In this document: positions 46,445-55,518 of the stretch, piece by piece
How the letters are laid out: each line of letters opens with the position of its first letter
Numbering within the stretch: the stretch's first letter is position 1
The notes under the pieces: generated by a model
Told to the model about the DNA's origin: nothing
Seen by the model: only the letters and a program-made list of their open reading frames with translations
The model's database searches: none
Position numbers and translations under genes: made by a program
Assembly (NCBI GenBank): GCA_934633695.1
Contig: CAKTYT010000003.1
Coordinates: 82,727 to 146,726 of the forward strand
Length of the DNA stretch: 64,000 nt
Reading direction: 5' to 3'
Origin: an uncultured Clostridia bacterium
Lineage (GTDB): Bacteria > Bacillota > Clostridia > Christensenellales > CAG-138

Positions 46445-47004
46445 TTGAAATTAGTTTCGTTGCTGCGCGCGATTGTTCGTGGGGGGGCACGAGTCCCGAA
46501 AAAGCAGCCATGGAGTATTGCTTCAAACATGGATTTAAAGCAGGAAAGAACTTCAAGTATAACAGTGGCTATCCGGTTGATTCGAATTGGCCCTGGTTGA
46601 TTTCTGTAGGGGACAATGTAACGTTGGCGTCAAATGTAAAACTTTTAGCACATGATGCAAGTACGGCACTGACAGGTGTGCATACAAAAATTGGAATTGT
46701 CAAGATTGGAAATAACGTTTTTATTGGTGCAGGCAGCATTGTTTTGTGTAACACACGAATCGGCGACAATGTAGTTGTCGGAGCAGGATCGGTTGTGACA
46801 AAAGATATCCCATCGAACAGCGTTTATGCTGGCAATCCGGCAGTATTCATCTGTACATTTGAAGACTATAAAAAGAAACATCAAGAAAGCCAAAAGAATC
46901 ACCCCATCTTCCGGGAGCATACATGGCAGCAGTGGCCAAATGCCTCAGAAGATGAGCGGACTGCGATGCGAGAGAAACTGGAGCATACATTTGGCTATCT
47001 TTAA
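46445..47004 (+). pseudogene. Acetyltransferase gene split at a run of seven G
   Basis: A TTG start 7 bases after AGGAGGG gives LKLVSLLRAIVRGG, matching the N-terminus of the paralogue at 42411. The frame then leaves the gene at GGGGGGG (46481-46487) and ends at 46600. The hexapeptide acetyltransferase continues in another frame (TSPEKAAMEYCFKHGFKAGK, VSVGDNVTLA-type core, IGNNVFIGAGSIV) to 47004. One extra G (or two fewer) would give one protein of 186 residues. The ATG at 46510 has no ribosome site. This may be phase variation, a mutation or a base-calling error. Confidence 0.82.
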
Positions 47005-47018
47005 GGAGTAAGATTGAG

Positions 47019-47966
47019 ATGGCTTTTCGATACAAAATCACTTTGTTTACCCCAACATATAACCGTGCATACATTTTAGATATACTGTACCGTTCTGTTC
47101 AAAGACAGACTTTTCGAGATTTTGAATGGATCATTATGGACGACGGTTCCACTGACAACACAGAAGCGCTGGTTAAAAGCTGGATAGCAGATAATAACGA
47201 CTTTCCGATTCGCTACTGCAAGGTGCCAAACGGCGGAAAATGCCGTGCCATCAACCGAGGATTGGATATGGCAGAGGGTGAGCTGTTTTTTATCATGGAT
47301 TCGGATGACTATCTGACGGACGACGCGATGGAGACCGTGGTTCGCTGGGAAGCGACAATCGCGGGAAAGGATGGCTATTGTGGAGTAGCCGGCAACCGCG
47401 GGACAAGTCCTACAGAAACGCCGAATACACGTTTATGGCAGCTATATGGAGATGGCTGTCAGTACATAGATGAGTATGTTTTTTGCCGCTATCCTGAGTA
47501 TACCGACAAGGTGATAGATGGAGAGCGTGCAGGAGTTTGGTATACAGATGTTCATCGAAAGTATAAATATCCGGAGTTCCCAGGAGAAAACTTTATGACA
47601 CCGTGCATTCCTTGGAATCGAATGGCTCGCGACGGATATAAAATTCGGATATTTGATGATATCATCTGGATTTGTAAGTATCTGGAAGACGGTCTGACAA
47701 TGCAGGGCAATATGCGTTTCATAAAGAATCCTATGGGAGCAGCACTTTGCCTTCGTGAAAAAGCGGACTTTTTGAATTATCCATTAAAGAAAAAAATGAA
47801 AATGTGGTATACATTCTATTGTGACCATACTTCTTGTGATGAAGCATACCGGCTTACAATGAAGCAGTGTGCAGATTACATTGGTGCACCGTTACCAATG
47901 ATTTGGGGAGCGGCCGTTATTCATAACGGGCCAAACGGAATTAAAAAGTTGCTGGGGAAGAAATGA
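47019..47966 (+). CDS. GT2-family glycosyltransferase
   Basis: The 315-residue GT-A enzyme has ITLFTPTYNRAYILDILYRS, IIMDDGSTDNTEALVK, NGGKCRAINRGLDMAEGE and FIMDSDDYLTDDAM. Large inserts after the metal site (NRGTSPTETPNTRLW) set it apart from the other GT2 enzymes of the locus. AAGGAG precedes the ATG. It overlaps the pyruvyltransferase gene by 4 bases. Confidence 0.92.
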   Translation: MAFRYKITLFTPTYNRAYILDILYRSVQRQTFRDFEWIIMDDGSTDNTEALVKSWIADNNDFPIRYCKVPNGGKCRAINRGLDMAEGELFFIMDSDDYLTDDAMETVVRWEATIAGKDGYCGVAGNRGTSPTETPNTRLWQLYGDGCQYIDEYVFCRYPEYTDKVIDGERAGVWYTDVHRKYKYPEFPGENFMTPCIPWNRMARDGYKIRIFDDIIWICKYLEDGLTMQGNMRFIKNPMGAALCLREKADFLNYPLKKKMKMWYTFYCDHTSCDEAYRLTMKQCADYIGAPLPMIWGAAVIHNGPNGIKKLLGKK

Positions 47967-49159
47967 AGAACATAATTATTACCGGAGGGGAACTTTTTAA
48001 TAAGGGCGCTCAAGCAATGACTTTTATTGCTGTTGATGAGCTTCATCGCAGATTCCCCAATCATCAGCTTTATTTGTTGTCTGAAATGGACATGGAGCGA
48101 CCGGCAGAGGAAAAAGCATGCTTCAACTTTGAATTCATGGGATGGTATCCGCTGAAATTTGCAAAGTGCCAGACAAATACACTCCTGCGCTTGGCTTGTC
48201 TAATTAAAAACGGTGCAGAGCTGAAGTCAGCAGAGAGCATTTATCAAAATTGCGAAGCAATGGTGGATATCAGCGGATATGCCCTGAGTTCAGATTGGAG
48301 TGATGCTACGTGCAATCGCTATTTGGATCACTTAGAGTTTGCCGAGGCATTTCACATTCCTGTGTACTTAATGCCGCAGTCATTTGGACCATTCAACTTT
48401 GGGCCAGAAAGAGATGATTTGGATCATCGAATCCGCAAACTGCTGCCAACAGCAAAGATGATCTTTGCAAGGGAGCAAGAGGGCTATGATGCACTGATAA
48501 AACAGTATGACCTGACAAACGTGCACTTAGCAAATGATTTGGTTTTAAGCAACAAAGAAGTTGATTTATCCAGGGTTTTCAGGACAGTTCCGAAGATAGC
48601 GCTGCCTCAAGTTTCAGAAAACAGTGTCGCAGTAATTCCGAACAACATGAACACGATTGCCAGCAGCAATGAAGAAACTGTTTATCTGTATTCGGAGATA
48701 ATCCGAACGCTGTTAGAGCTTGGAAAAAAAGTATATTTGATTAGTCATTCCACAATGGACAAAGACCTTTGCCGAACACTGAAGTATGCTTTTCGGGACG
48801 ATAAGATGGTTATCCTGCAGGAGCAGGAATTTAGCTGTCTGGAGTTTAATGAATTGGTGAAACATTTTCAGTTTTTAGTAGCTTCTCGTTTTCACGCAAT
48901 TGTTCATGCTTATAAAAATAGTGTCCCTTGTGTCGTCCTGGGGTGGGCTGCAAAATATCACGCTTTATTGAAACAATTCGGGCAAGAACAGTACGCTCTT
49001 GATATTCGCAATGGAGTTGAAGTTGCGGAAATGCAAAGAGCTATTTCGCAAATGAATCAGAAGTATCTAAATGAATCGAAGACGATCAGCGGCGTTTTGC
49101 AAACAGTTCAGAAAGAAAACACGTTCGATACGATTTCGATAGTTCAAGAAGGAACATAA
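47963..49159 (+). CDS. Polysaccharide pyruvyltransferase-family protein
   Basis: The 398-residue protein matches the CsaB/WcaK-type pyruvyltransferase family: IITGGELFNKGAQAMTFIAV at the start, GYALSSDW, YLMPQSFGPFNF, AREQEGYDAL and the late ASRFHAIVHAYKNSVPC with VLGWAAKYH. These enzymes add pyruvate ketals to sugars, or act as glycosyltransferases in some branches. It is often found beside an FrhB-like gene and a flippase, as here. Confidence 0.9.
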   Translation: MKNIIITGGELFNKGAQAMTFIAVDELHRRFPNHQLYLLSEMDMERPAEEKACFNFEFMGWYPLKFAKCQTNTLLRLACLIKNGAELKSAESIYQNCEAMVDISGYALSSDWSDATCNRYLDHLEFAEAFHIPVYLMPQSFGPFNFGPERDDLDHRIRKLLPTAKMIFAREQEGYDALIKQYDLTNVHLANDLVLSNKEVDLSRVFRTVPKIALPQVSENSVAVIPNNMNTIASSNEETVYLYSEIIRTLLELGKKVYLISHSTMDKDLCRTLKYAFRDDKMVILQEQEFSCLEFNELVKHFQFLVASRFHAIVHAYKNSVPCVVLGWAAKYHALLKQFGQEQYALDIRNGVEVAEMQRAISQMNQKYLNESKTISGVLQTVQKENTFDTISIVQEGT

Positions 49160-50680
49160 ATGAGATTTGCAAGGACAAAAAATACGCTGCGAAACATAGC
49201 GTTTGGATCAATTAACCGCATCATCAATATTCTTTTGCCGTTTATCTCAAGGACAGTTATCCTATATGTTATGGGGACACAGTATCTTGGCTTGAGCAGT
49301 TTGTTCTCTTCTGTTTTGAGCTTCTTGAGTCTTGCAGAACTGGGAATTGGCGGAGCCATGGTATATAGCATGTACAAGCCCATTGCAGAAAACGACTTTG
49401 TCATGATTCGGGCGCTTTTAAATTTATACCGCAGGCTTTACCGTATCATAGGAGTGGTGATCCTCGCAATAGGGTTACTGCTGATGCCATTTCTCAGAGT
49501 GTTGGTCCCGGAAAAGTTACCGGACGATATAAATTTGTATCTGCTCTATGCAATCTACCTTCTCAATGCGGTTTTGAGCTATTGGCTCTTTGCCTATAAA
49601 AACGCATTGCTTCAGGCATACCAACGTGATGACGTCAACAGCAAAATTGCATCAGTTATTACGCCAGTTTCTTACGTGATTATGTTAGCTTGCCTTGCTT
49701 TAGCCAAAAACTATTATGCATATGTTATGTGGCTACCAATATTTACGATAGTGACAAACCTTTGCCGCAGTGCATTGGTCAACAGGAGTTTTCCGAATAT
49801 GGGGCCAGAAGGAAAGATACCTGATGACTTGAAGCGGTCGATATTCAAGAAAACCACTGCACTAATTGGAACAAAATTGAATACAGTTGTATTGAATGCT
49901 GCGGATAATCTAGTAATGTCTGCGTTCCTGGGATTGACTGCAATTGCAATGTACGGGAACTATCATTATATCATGTCTTCGGTTATTGGCTTCTTAGGCA
50001 TTGTCTATTCATCTATGACAGCGGGACTAGGTAACAGCTTACAGACTGAGTCTGCCGAAGATAATTATCGGAATTTCGAAAAGTTCTCATTTATCAACTC
50101 GTGGCTGGTTGGTTGGTGTTCGGTTTGCCTGATCTGCCTGTATCAGCCTTTTATGGTAATTTGGGTTGGCGAAAAACTAATGTTTCCGTTTTATGTTGCG
50201 ATCGAAATGGGAATATATTTTTATGCATATCAGATTCGCAAAATACCGGTGGTATATAAGGATGCTGCTGGAATCTGGTGGGAGGATCGCTTTAGGCCAT
50301 ATGTATGCATGGCCGTGAATGTGGGTTTAAACATCGTCCTTGTTCAAATAATTGGTATTTCCGGTATAATTCTTTCCACTGTTTTTTCGCTGCTGATTTC
50401 CATCCCATGGGAAAATCACACCATCTTTTGTAACATATTCCATCGCAGTAGCAAAGCCTATTATAAAAAAATGCTTTTTAGTGTGCTGTCTATGCTCGTA
50501 GCAGGAATAGCTACATGGTGGCTATGCTCTCTTTTGGGAGAGGGAATTCCTGCATTCCTGCTACGTGCAGTTGTATGTATTATCATCCCAAATGTCATTT
50601 TTGCGTGTCTTAACTGTAAACGGCAAGAATTCGCAGAAACCATTCAATTTGCAAAGAAAATTCTAAAGCGACAGTTCTAG
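49160..50680 (+). CDS. Wzx-type polysaccharide flippase
   Basis: The 506-residue protein has about fourteen helices and starts NTLRNIAFGSINRIINILLP, typical of the MATE/MOP polysaccharide transporters (GSLFSS-like loop SLFSSVLSFLSLAELGIGGA). It moves lipid-linked repeat units across the membrane for the EpsG-like polymerase. It begins directly after the pyruvyltransferase stop, with AAGGAA upstream. Confidence 0.92.
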   Translation: MRFARTKNTLRNIAFGSINRIINILLPFISRTVILYVMGTQYLGLSSLFSSVLSFLSLAELGIGGAMVYSMYKPIAENDFVMIRALLNLYRRLYRIIGVVILAIGLLLMPFLRVLVPEKLPDDINLYLLYAIYLLNAVLSYWLFAYKNALLQAYQRDDVNSKIASVITPVSYVIMLACLALAKNYYAYVMWLPIFTIVTNLCRSALVNRSFPNMGPEGKIPDDLKRSIFKKTTALIGTKLNTVVLNAADNLVMSAFLGLTAIAMYGNYHYIMSSVIGFLGIVYSSMTAGLGNSLQTESAEDNYRNFEKFSFINSWLVGWCSVCLICLYQPFMVIWVGEKLMFPFYVAIEMGIYFYAYQIRKIPVVYKDAAGIWWEDRFRPYVCMAVNVGLNIVLVQIIGISGIILSTVFSLLISIPWENHTIFCNIFHRSSKAYYKKMLFSVLSMLVAGIATWWLCSLLGEGIPAFLLRAVVCIIIPNVIFACLNCKRQEFAETIQFAKKILKRQF

Positions 50681-50700
50681 AATATTGAAAGAGGATACCG

Positions 50701-51990
50701 ATGGAGAAGCATACTGTCAACTTAACTGTTCAACATGGATTGTGTTGCGGGTGTGGTATCTGCATAGCGATTTGTCCGGCAAATTGTATTTTGTGGGAAA
50801 AGCAATCTGGATTATATAGCCCACAAATTTGTGAAACGCAATGCCTTCATTGCGGACAATGCGCGGCGGTGTGCCCAGGACTAGGTCATATCTTTGAATC
50901 GTGCCAGTCTGCACTTGAGACAGTTACCGGAAATGTTCTCGAATGTTACACTGCATGGACCAAGGATGCTAAATTACGCCACGACAGTGCATCTGGCGGA
51001 GTAGTCTCTACTCTTGTCCGAGAGCTGCTTGTTTCCGGAGCATACGATGGTGCTTTTTGTGTTGACTCTTATGATTATAGAGAACAATTGAAAACAAGGC
51101 TTTACACAGCCAAAGAGATTGCCCACGAAGAATCTTTCTCTAAAGTGCCAAAATCAAGGTATTTGCCAGTCTCACATGAGAACACAATTTCTTATATGAT
51201 GGCGCATCGAGATAAAAAGCTGATCCTAATAGGTTCTTCTTGTGCAATCCGTGGAATGATTGCGTTTGTAGATAAACGGCACCTGAATCGAGAGCAATAT
51301 CTGTTTATTGGCCTTTTTTGTGATAGAGTATTCAACTACAACATCTGTCACTATTTTGAAGACGTCTACGCTGAGGGGAGAACACTGGCAGCCATCCATT
51401 TTAAGAACAAAGACGGCGGCGGGTGGCCTGGAGATATGAAACTTTTCCCGGAGGATGGAAAGCCGTTTTTTGTGTCATGTTCAGAACGTGCAAAGGCTAA
51501 GGACTATTTTATGCCAGAAAGATGCTTGTATTGTGTCGACAAGTTGAACGTATCTGCGGATATCTCACTGGGAGACAATTACACAGGCATAAACAGTTCT
51601 GAGCTAGGCAGTAATTCAGTAATTATTCGGACAGATGTAGGAGCCAAGGCTTGGTGTGCTGCACAGGATAAGTTGGAGATTTGTCAGGCTGATATTGCCA
51701 ACATTCAGAAGGCACAATCGTTGGACTGGAGACTGAATAATTTATATTTTGGAGATTTAAAAACAGATGGAACAACAATAGATCTCAATCACGGAGTTCC
51801 AAGAGAAAAGCGTTCAGCTTTACATAGACAGGCATGGAGTTCAAATTTGAAAAAGCTTGAGACGGGTGCAGCATATGCAACAGACCCCAAAGCCGTTAAA
51901 AAGCAAATGATCAGGGATGCCCAGAAGCCTAATCCGCTACTAAAAATTGTAAAAAGAACAGTTACGTATATCAAGCGGAAGATATTTTAA
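50701..51990 (+). CDS. FrhB-like iron-sulfur protein of polysaccharide loci
   Basis: The 429-residue protein has two 4Fe-4S motifs (CCGCGICIAICPANC and CLHCGQCAAVCP) followed by the coenzyme F420 hydrogenase beta-subunit domain (DSASGGVVSTLVRELL, LIGSSCAIRGM, PERCLYCVDKLNVSADISLG). Such proteins recur in capsule loci next to pyruvyltransferases and flippases. They may reduce or modify a sugar or pyruvyl group, but the reaction is not established. Confidence 0.88.
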   Translation: MEKHTVNLTVQHGLCCGCGICIAICPANCILWEKQSGLYSPQICETQCLHCGQCAAVCPGLGHIFESCQSALETVTGNVLECYTAWTKDAKLRHDSASGGVVSTLVRELLVSGAYDGAFCVDSYDYREQLKTRLYTAKEIAHEESFSKVPKSRYLPVSHENTISYMMAHRDKKLILIGSSCAIRGMIAFVDKRHLNREQYLFIGLFCDRVFNYNICHYFEDVYAEGRTLAAIHFKNKDGGGWPGDMKLFPEDGKPFFVSCSERAKAKDYFMPERCLYCVDKLNVSADISLGDNYTGINSSELGSNSVIIRTDVGAKAWCAAQDKLEICQADIANIQKAQSLDWRLNNLYFGDLKTDGTTIDLNHGVPREKRSALHRQAWSSNLKKLETGAAYATDPKAVKKQMIRDAQKPNPLLKIVKRTVTYIKRKIF

Positions 51991-52098
51991 AAATGTAGCC
52001 GCTGGTTATCTTCCACATTCTGCTAACGTAGATTACAGCATAATAACAAGGCGACAGACTCCTTGATAGAACAGCAAAAAATGGAAGTGATTACTTTT

Positions 52099-53190
52099 AT
52101 GAAAAAGATCATGCTGGTTTTCGGCACTCGACCGGAAGCAATAAAAATGTGTCCGCTGGTCAACGAGCTGAAGACACGGCGGGAAGTAGAGACAATTGTT
52201 TGCGTTACAGGTCAGCATCGTCAGATGCTGGATCAGGTGCTGGAGGCATTTCATGTCGTTCCGGATTATGACTTGTCCATTATGAAAGACAAGCAAACGC
52301 TGTTTGACATTACGACCAATATCCTCAACCGTATCAAATCCGTCTTGGAGGAGGTACGTCCGGATATCGTATTGGTACACGGTGACACATCTACCACGTT
52401 TGTCACTGCATTGGCTTGCTTTTACTTACAAATTCCCGTTGGACATGTGGAAGCGGGTCTGCGGACATATAATATCTATTCCCCCTATCCGGAAGAGTTC
52501 AACCGGCAGGCGGTCGGTATCATCAGCCAGTACAACTTTGCCCCTACCGAACTTTCAAAGCAGAATCTCCTGCGCGAGGGCAAGAATGCGGACAGCATTT
52601 ATGTGACGGGCAATACGGCAATTGATGCACTGAAAACCACGGTGCGTGAAAGCTATTCCCATCCGGAACTGACATGGGCGGCAGGCAGCCGGTTGATTTT
52701 GATTACAGCACATCGCCGCGAAAACCTTGGTGAGCCCATGCGGCATATGTTCCGGGCGATAAGGCGGGTCATGGATGAGCATCCTGATGTGAAAGCAATT
52801 TACCCGATTCACATGAACCCTGTGGTTCGTCAAACGGCGGATGAAATTCTCGGCGGTGATGAGCACATTCATATCATTGAGCCCCTGGATGTGTTGGATT
52901 TCCACAACTTTATGGCCCGTAGCTATATGATTTTGACAGACTCTGGGGGTATTCAGGAGGAGGCCCCGTCGCTTGGTAAGCCGGTTCTTGTCATGCGGGA
53001 TACCACGGAGCGTCCGGAAGGAATCAAGGCCGGAACACTGAAGCTCGTCGGCACAGATGAAGAAAATATCTATCGCCACTTCAAGCTCCTCTTGGAGTCC
53101 ACAGAAGAATACGCCAAGATGAGCAATGCCGCGAATCCCTATGGCGATGGTTTTGCCTGCAAGAGAATCGCAGATGTTTTGACCAAATAA
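52099..53190 (+). CDS. wecB: UDP-N-acetylglucosamine 2-epimerase (non-hydrolysing)
   Basis: The enzyme interconverts UDP-GlcNAc and UDP-ManNAc. I start at MKKIMLVFGTRPEAIKMCPL, giving 363 residues; upstream ATGs (52063, 52081) add unconserved sequence. Visible are VHGDTSTTF, VGHVEAGLRT, the GT-B ITAHRRENLGEP and LTDSGGIQEEAPSLGKPVLV. Together with the dehydrogenase it could feed ManNAc or ManNAcA into the polymer. It closes the capsule locus. A roughly 110-base spacer upstream shows no clear terminator. Confidence 0.96.
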   Translation: MKKIMLVFGTRPEAIKMCPLVNELKTRREVETIVCVTGQHRQMLDQVLEAFHVVPDYDLSIMKDKQTLFDITTNILNRIKSVLEEVRPDIVLVHGDTSTTFVTALACFYLQIPVGHVEAGLRTYNIYSPYPEEFNRQAVGIISQYNFAPTELSKQNLLREGKNADSIYVTGNTAIDALKTTVRESYSHPELTWAAGSRLILITAHRRENLGEPMRHMFRAIRRVMDEHPDVKAIYPIHMNPVVRQTADEILGGDEHIHIIEPLDVLDFHNFMARSYMILTDSGGIQEEAPSLGKPVLVMRDTTERPEGIKAGTLKLVGTDEENIYRHFKLLLESTEEYAKMSNAANPYGDGFACKRIADVLTK

Positions 53191-53276
53191 AACTGCGAGT
53201 TATCAGCCACATCGAAATTCAATAAAGAGATTAGCAAACCTCTCAGTGAATAAACATAATGAACGGAGGAGCACTC

Positions 53277-53410
53277 ATGACAATAGAGCCCGGTTCAAAC
53301 TCTCAAAAACATGCATATTTAATAATGTGCCATAATAACTTCAAGATTTTGCAAATGCTCTTGTCTGCAATTGACGACGACAGGAACGATATCTATATCT
53401 ACATTTATGC
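53277..53410 (+). pseudogene. Truncated GT14 (core-2/I-branching-type) gene start
   Basis: A good ribosome site (CGGAGGAG) and ATG lead into KHAYLIMCHNNFKILQMLLS and DDDRNDIYIYI, the N-terminus of GT14 beta-N-acetylglucosaminyltransferases. Homology stops within about 45 codons and the frame runs on into VanZ sequence out of phase, ending at 53495. A full gene would be about 300 codons. Only the first seventh remains after a deletion. Confidence 0.75.
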
Positions 53411-53946
53411 TTCAATCAATCTATTCAAAGCCTTTGCCGAGTATTATTCTAACTATCGTTATAGCCGTTGTCGTCTGGGGATACCTGCACACTAAAGTCC
53501 AGCGGCGTGTGTGGACGATAGTAAATCTTGTGTTGTCTTTCTCCGCTGTTATCATTGCCCTTTACGCTACCGTCCTATCCCGCACGCAAGGCGACTATGG
53601 GGTCATCCTCACACCTTTCGCCACCTTCATCGCGGCCAAGCAGCAACCGGAGCTTTATCGCGAGATGCTGATGAACGTATTTCTCTTCTTACCGATAGGG
53701 CTGACGCTGTCCAACGCATTGCCGCAGAAGTGGCATCTTTGGCTCAGAATCGGTTTCACAACGTTTATCGGTTGTGTCATCAGTGCTGGGATCGAATGTG
53801 CCCAATACAACTATGCTCTCGGTATAGCAGAAGTGGATGATGTAATCTGCAACACACTGGGAACGTTTATAGGATCGACTTCGTTGCTCATTGCTTGTGT
53901 TGCCAAGGCTGTAAGGGAAAAAATTCGTACACGAACGTTGCGTTAA
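53407..53946 (+). CDS. VanZ-like membrane protein
   Basis: This protein of about 179 residues (from MLQSIYSKPLP) has four or five helices and the VanZ motifs LTPFATF, LMNVFLFLPIGLTLSNALPQ and ISAGIECAQYNYALGIAEVD. VanZ-like proteins are small membrane proteins of unclear function, one of which raises teicoplanin resistance. The gene begins exactly where the GT14 remnant ends and has no ribosome site of its own, so its native promoter and start were probably lost in the deletion. Confidence 0.78.
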   Translation: MLQSIYSKPLPSIILTIVIAVVVWGYLHTKVQRRVWTIVNLVLSFSAVIIALYATVLSRTQGDYGVILTPFATFIAAKQQPELYREMLMNVFLFLPIGLTLSNALPQKWHLWLRIGFTTFIGCVISAGIECAQYNYALGIAEVDDVICNTLGTFIGSTSLLIACVAKAVREKIRTRTLR

Positions 53947-54086
53947 CGACCGCCATATCTCATGCAATGTGGAAATGAGAATTGGCACGCATGACCAAAT
54001 GTCGAGATAACAATGGAAAAGTGCCATTGGACAATGATGGATAGAAATCATTTAAACAAATGAGGGGGAATAGAGGTGAATACTAT

Positions 54087-54527
54087 ATGTGGAAGATGAT
54101 CAATACTAACGACGAGATGTTAAGATTTATGGAAACCGTATGCTGGTTTCACGATAGCTGTATAAAGGAAATGAGCTATGTAAGCGGAGCATATGTTGAC
54201 GTTAATCTTTCGATGCATCCGTTAAACGATCGCAGGGTGCTGAGAGTTCTTATTCAAAGACAATACGAAAAGAACTCTATGATAGAGCTGGAATTTCAAG
54301 GGCTAAAATATGCCAAGCTTTTTCCTGTAGACGAAAGCTACACATGCGAAATATTAGATTCAACAATGATTATGAAGGACGGGAACATTTATTGGTGCGA
54401 TGGCGGCAATTTGACAGAATCTGATTTGGATGAATACACAGGTACCTTAATTTGTGCTTCAAAACTTAGGTGGCGTACTATTGAAAGTCGATTGGGAGAA
54501 AATAGATTTTATCGACCGGTAATGTAA
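54087..54527 (+). CDS. Hypothetical protein, possible immunity protein
   Basis: The 146-residue soluble protein starts at MWKMINTND, 8 bases after GAGGTGA; an ATG at 54060 would add nine residues. Features are WFHDSCIKEMSYVSGAYVD near the N-terminus, mixed alpha/beta composition and many aromatic residues. I do not recognise a named family. Small acidic single genes of this type, in a row with a nearby barstar, suggest orphan immunity to contact-dependent toxins, but this is inferred from context only. Confidence 0.65.
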   Translation: MWKMINTNDEMLRFMETVCWFHDSCIKEMSYVSGAYVDVNLSMHPLNDRRVLRVLIQRQYEKNSMIELEFQGLKYAKLFPVDESYTCEILDSTMIMKDGNIYWCDGGNLTESDLDEYTGTLICASKLRWRTIESRLGENRFYRPVM

Positions 54528-54560
54528 AAAATAAGAACAAATTATATTAAAAAGAATAGC

Positions 54561-55049
54561 ATGACAATACAACAGGTTAAAAACTATTTAGAAAAGCATA
54601 GCTTTTTAACATTTAGATACAATTCAAAATATTACTCACTTGAGAGGAGTAATTCGCTGTTTGGCAGCAAATATAGTTTAATTGCTACAGATACTTTACC
54701 GCAACAAAGAAATTCGTTAGAAAAACTGGGTGAGCAAGTCTATATCGATGAAGGCGTCCCGTTAATTGAGGCTATAACGCATATCGACATTCCAGAAATA
54801 AACGATCCTTCTTGGGAAACATACGAGGCAGTAAGGCATAGCGCAATTGTATGCGGCAATGAAATTCATTTTTTCTTTCGCAGAAAAAGCTATTGGATTG
54901 CATATGCCAGTGATGGGAGAGTTCATTTAAGCGATGATGCAGGCAACATTCAATGGTTTAATTCTTGCCATGAGTTATTTGAAAATGCGAGCATTTATGG
55001 TAAAACTCTTGAAGGAATATGGGCAGAAGTAGTTGTGGATGCTTGCTAA
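54561..55049 (+). CDS. Hypothetical protein, possible immunity protein
   Basis: The 162-residue protein has no signal or membrane helix; it opens MTIQQVKNYLEKHSF and has FRYNSKYYSLE and HFFFRRKSYWIAYASDG. The composition is AT-rich. It lies 33 bases after the previous gene without a strong ribosome site. No family recognised; its setting is the same accessory array. Confidence 0.6.
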   Translation: MTIQQVKNYLEKHSFLTFRYNSKYYSLERSNSLFGSKYSLIATDTLPQQRNSLEKLGEQVYIDEGVPLIEAITHIDIPEINDPSWETYEAVRHSAIVCGNEIHFFFRRKSYWIAYASDGRVHLSDDAGNIQWFNSCHELFENASIYGKTLEGIWAEVVVDAC

Positions 55050-55518
55050 ATCTGCCAAATAGCATTTGATATATCAATTGCTTTGCTGAAGTCATACTTG
55101 CTTTTTAAATAAAAAACTGAAAACGATATTCCGAAAAGCGAATAAGATTAGTAGAACCCGACAGGAAGGTGAAAAGAATGGGGGAAAAGGGTTTTTTTGT
55201 TGTATTCAGATGATTTTGCATGCTGCATTTGCGATGATTGTGTTGACAAGTTAAAATGCGGAAAGACGAATGAGGAAGCCACATGAAAGCTGCTCGGTGC
55301 GAATCATTGCATTTGGGCGAACACCAAAAAAAGCAATCGCTTATTCTGGTTTAGCGGACACACAATGGAGCTATAGCAGAATGCGATCAACATCCGGAAA
55401 GGTCATAAATTCGACAGGAACTTATGAAAAGTTGCTATTCTAAGCGGTTTCAGAATTCAGCGAACGTCGATTGGCGTAAGTATACGAAAATAATACAAGA
55501 AGGTTAATGGAATAAGAG
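55050..55518 (+). other. Gene-free stretch with a decayed coding remnant
   Basis: Around 55190-55283 one frame reads YSDDFACCICDDCVDKLKCG and NEEAT, a cysteine-rich peptide that ends in a stop and then reappears in pieces up to about 55490. This looks like a degraded gene rather than a promoter region. No hairpin or repeat of note was seen. Confidence 0.35.
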
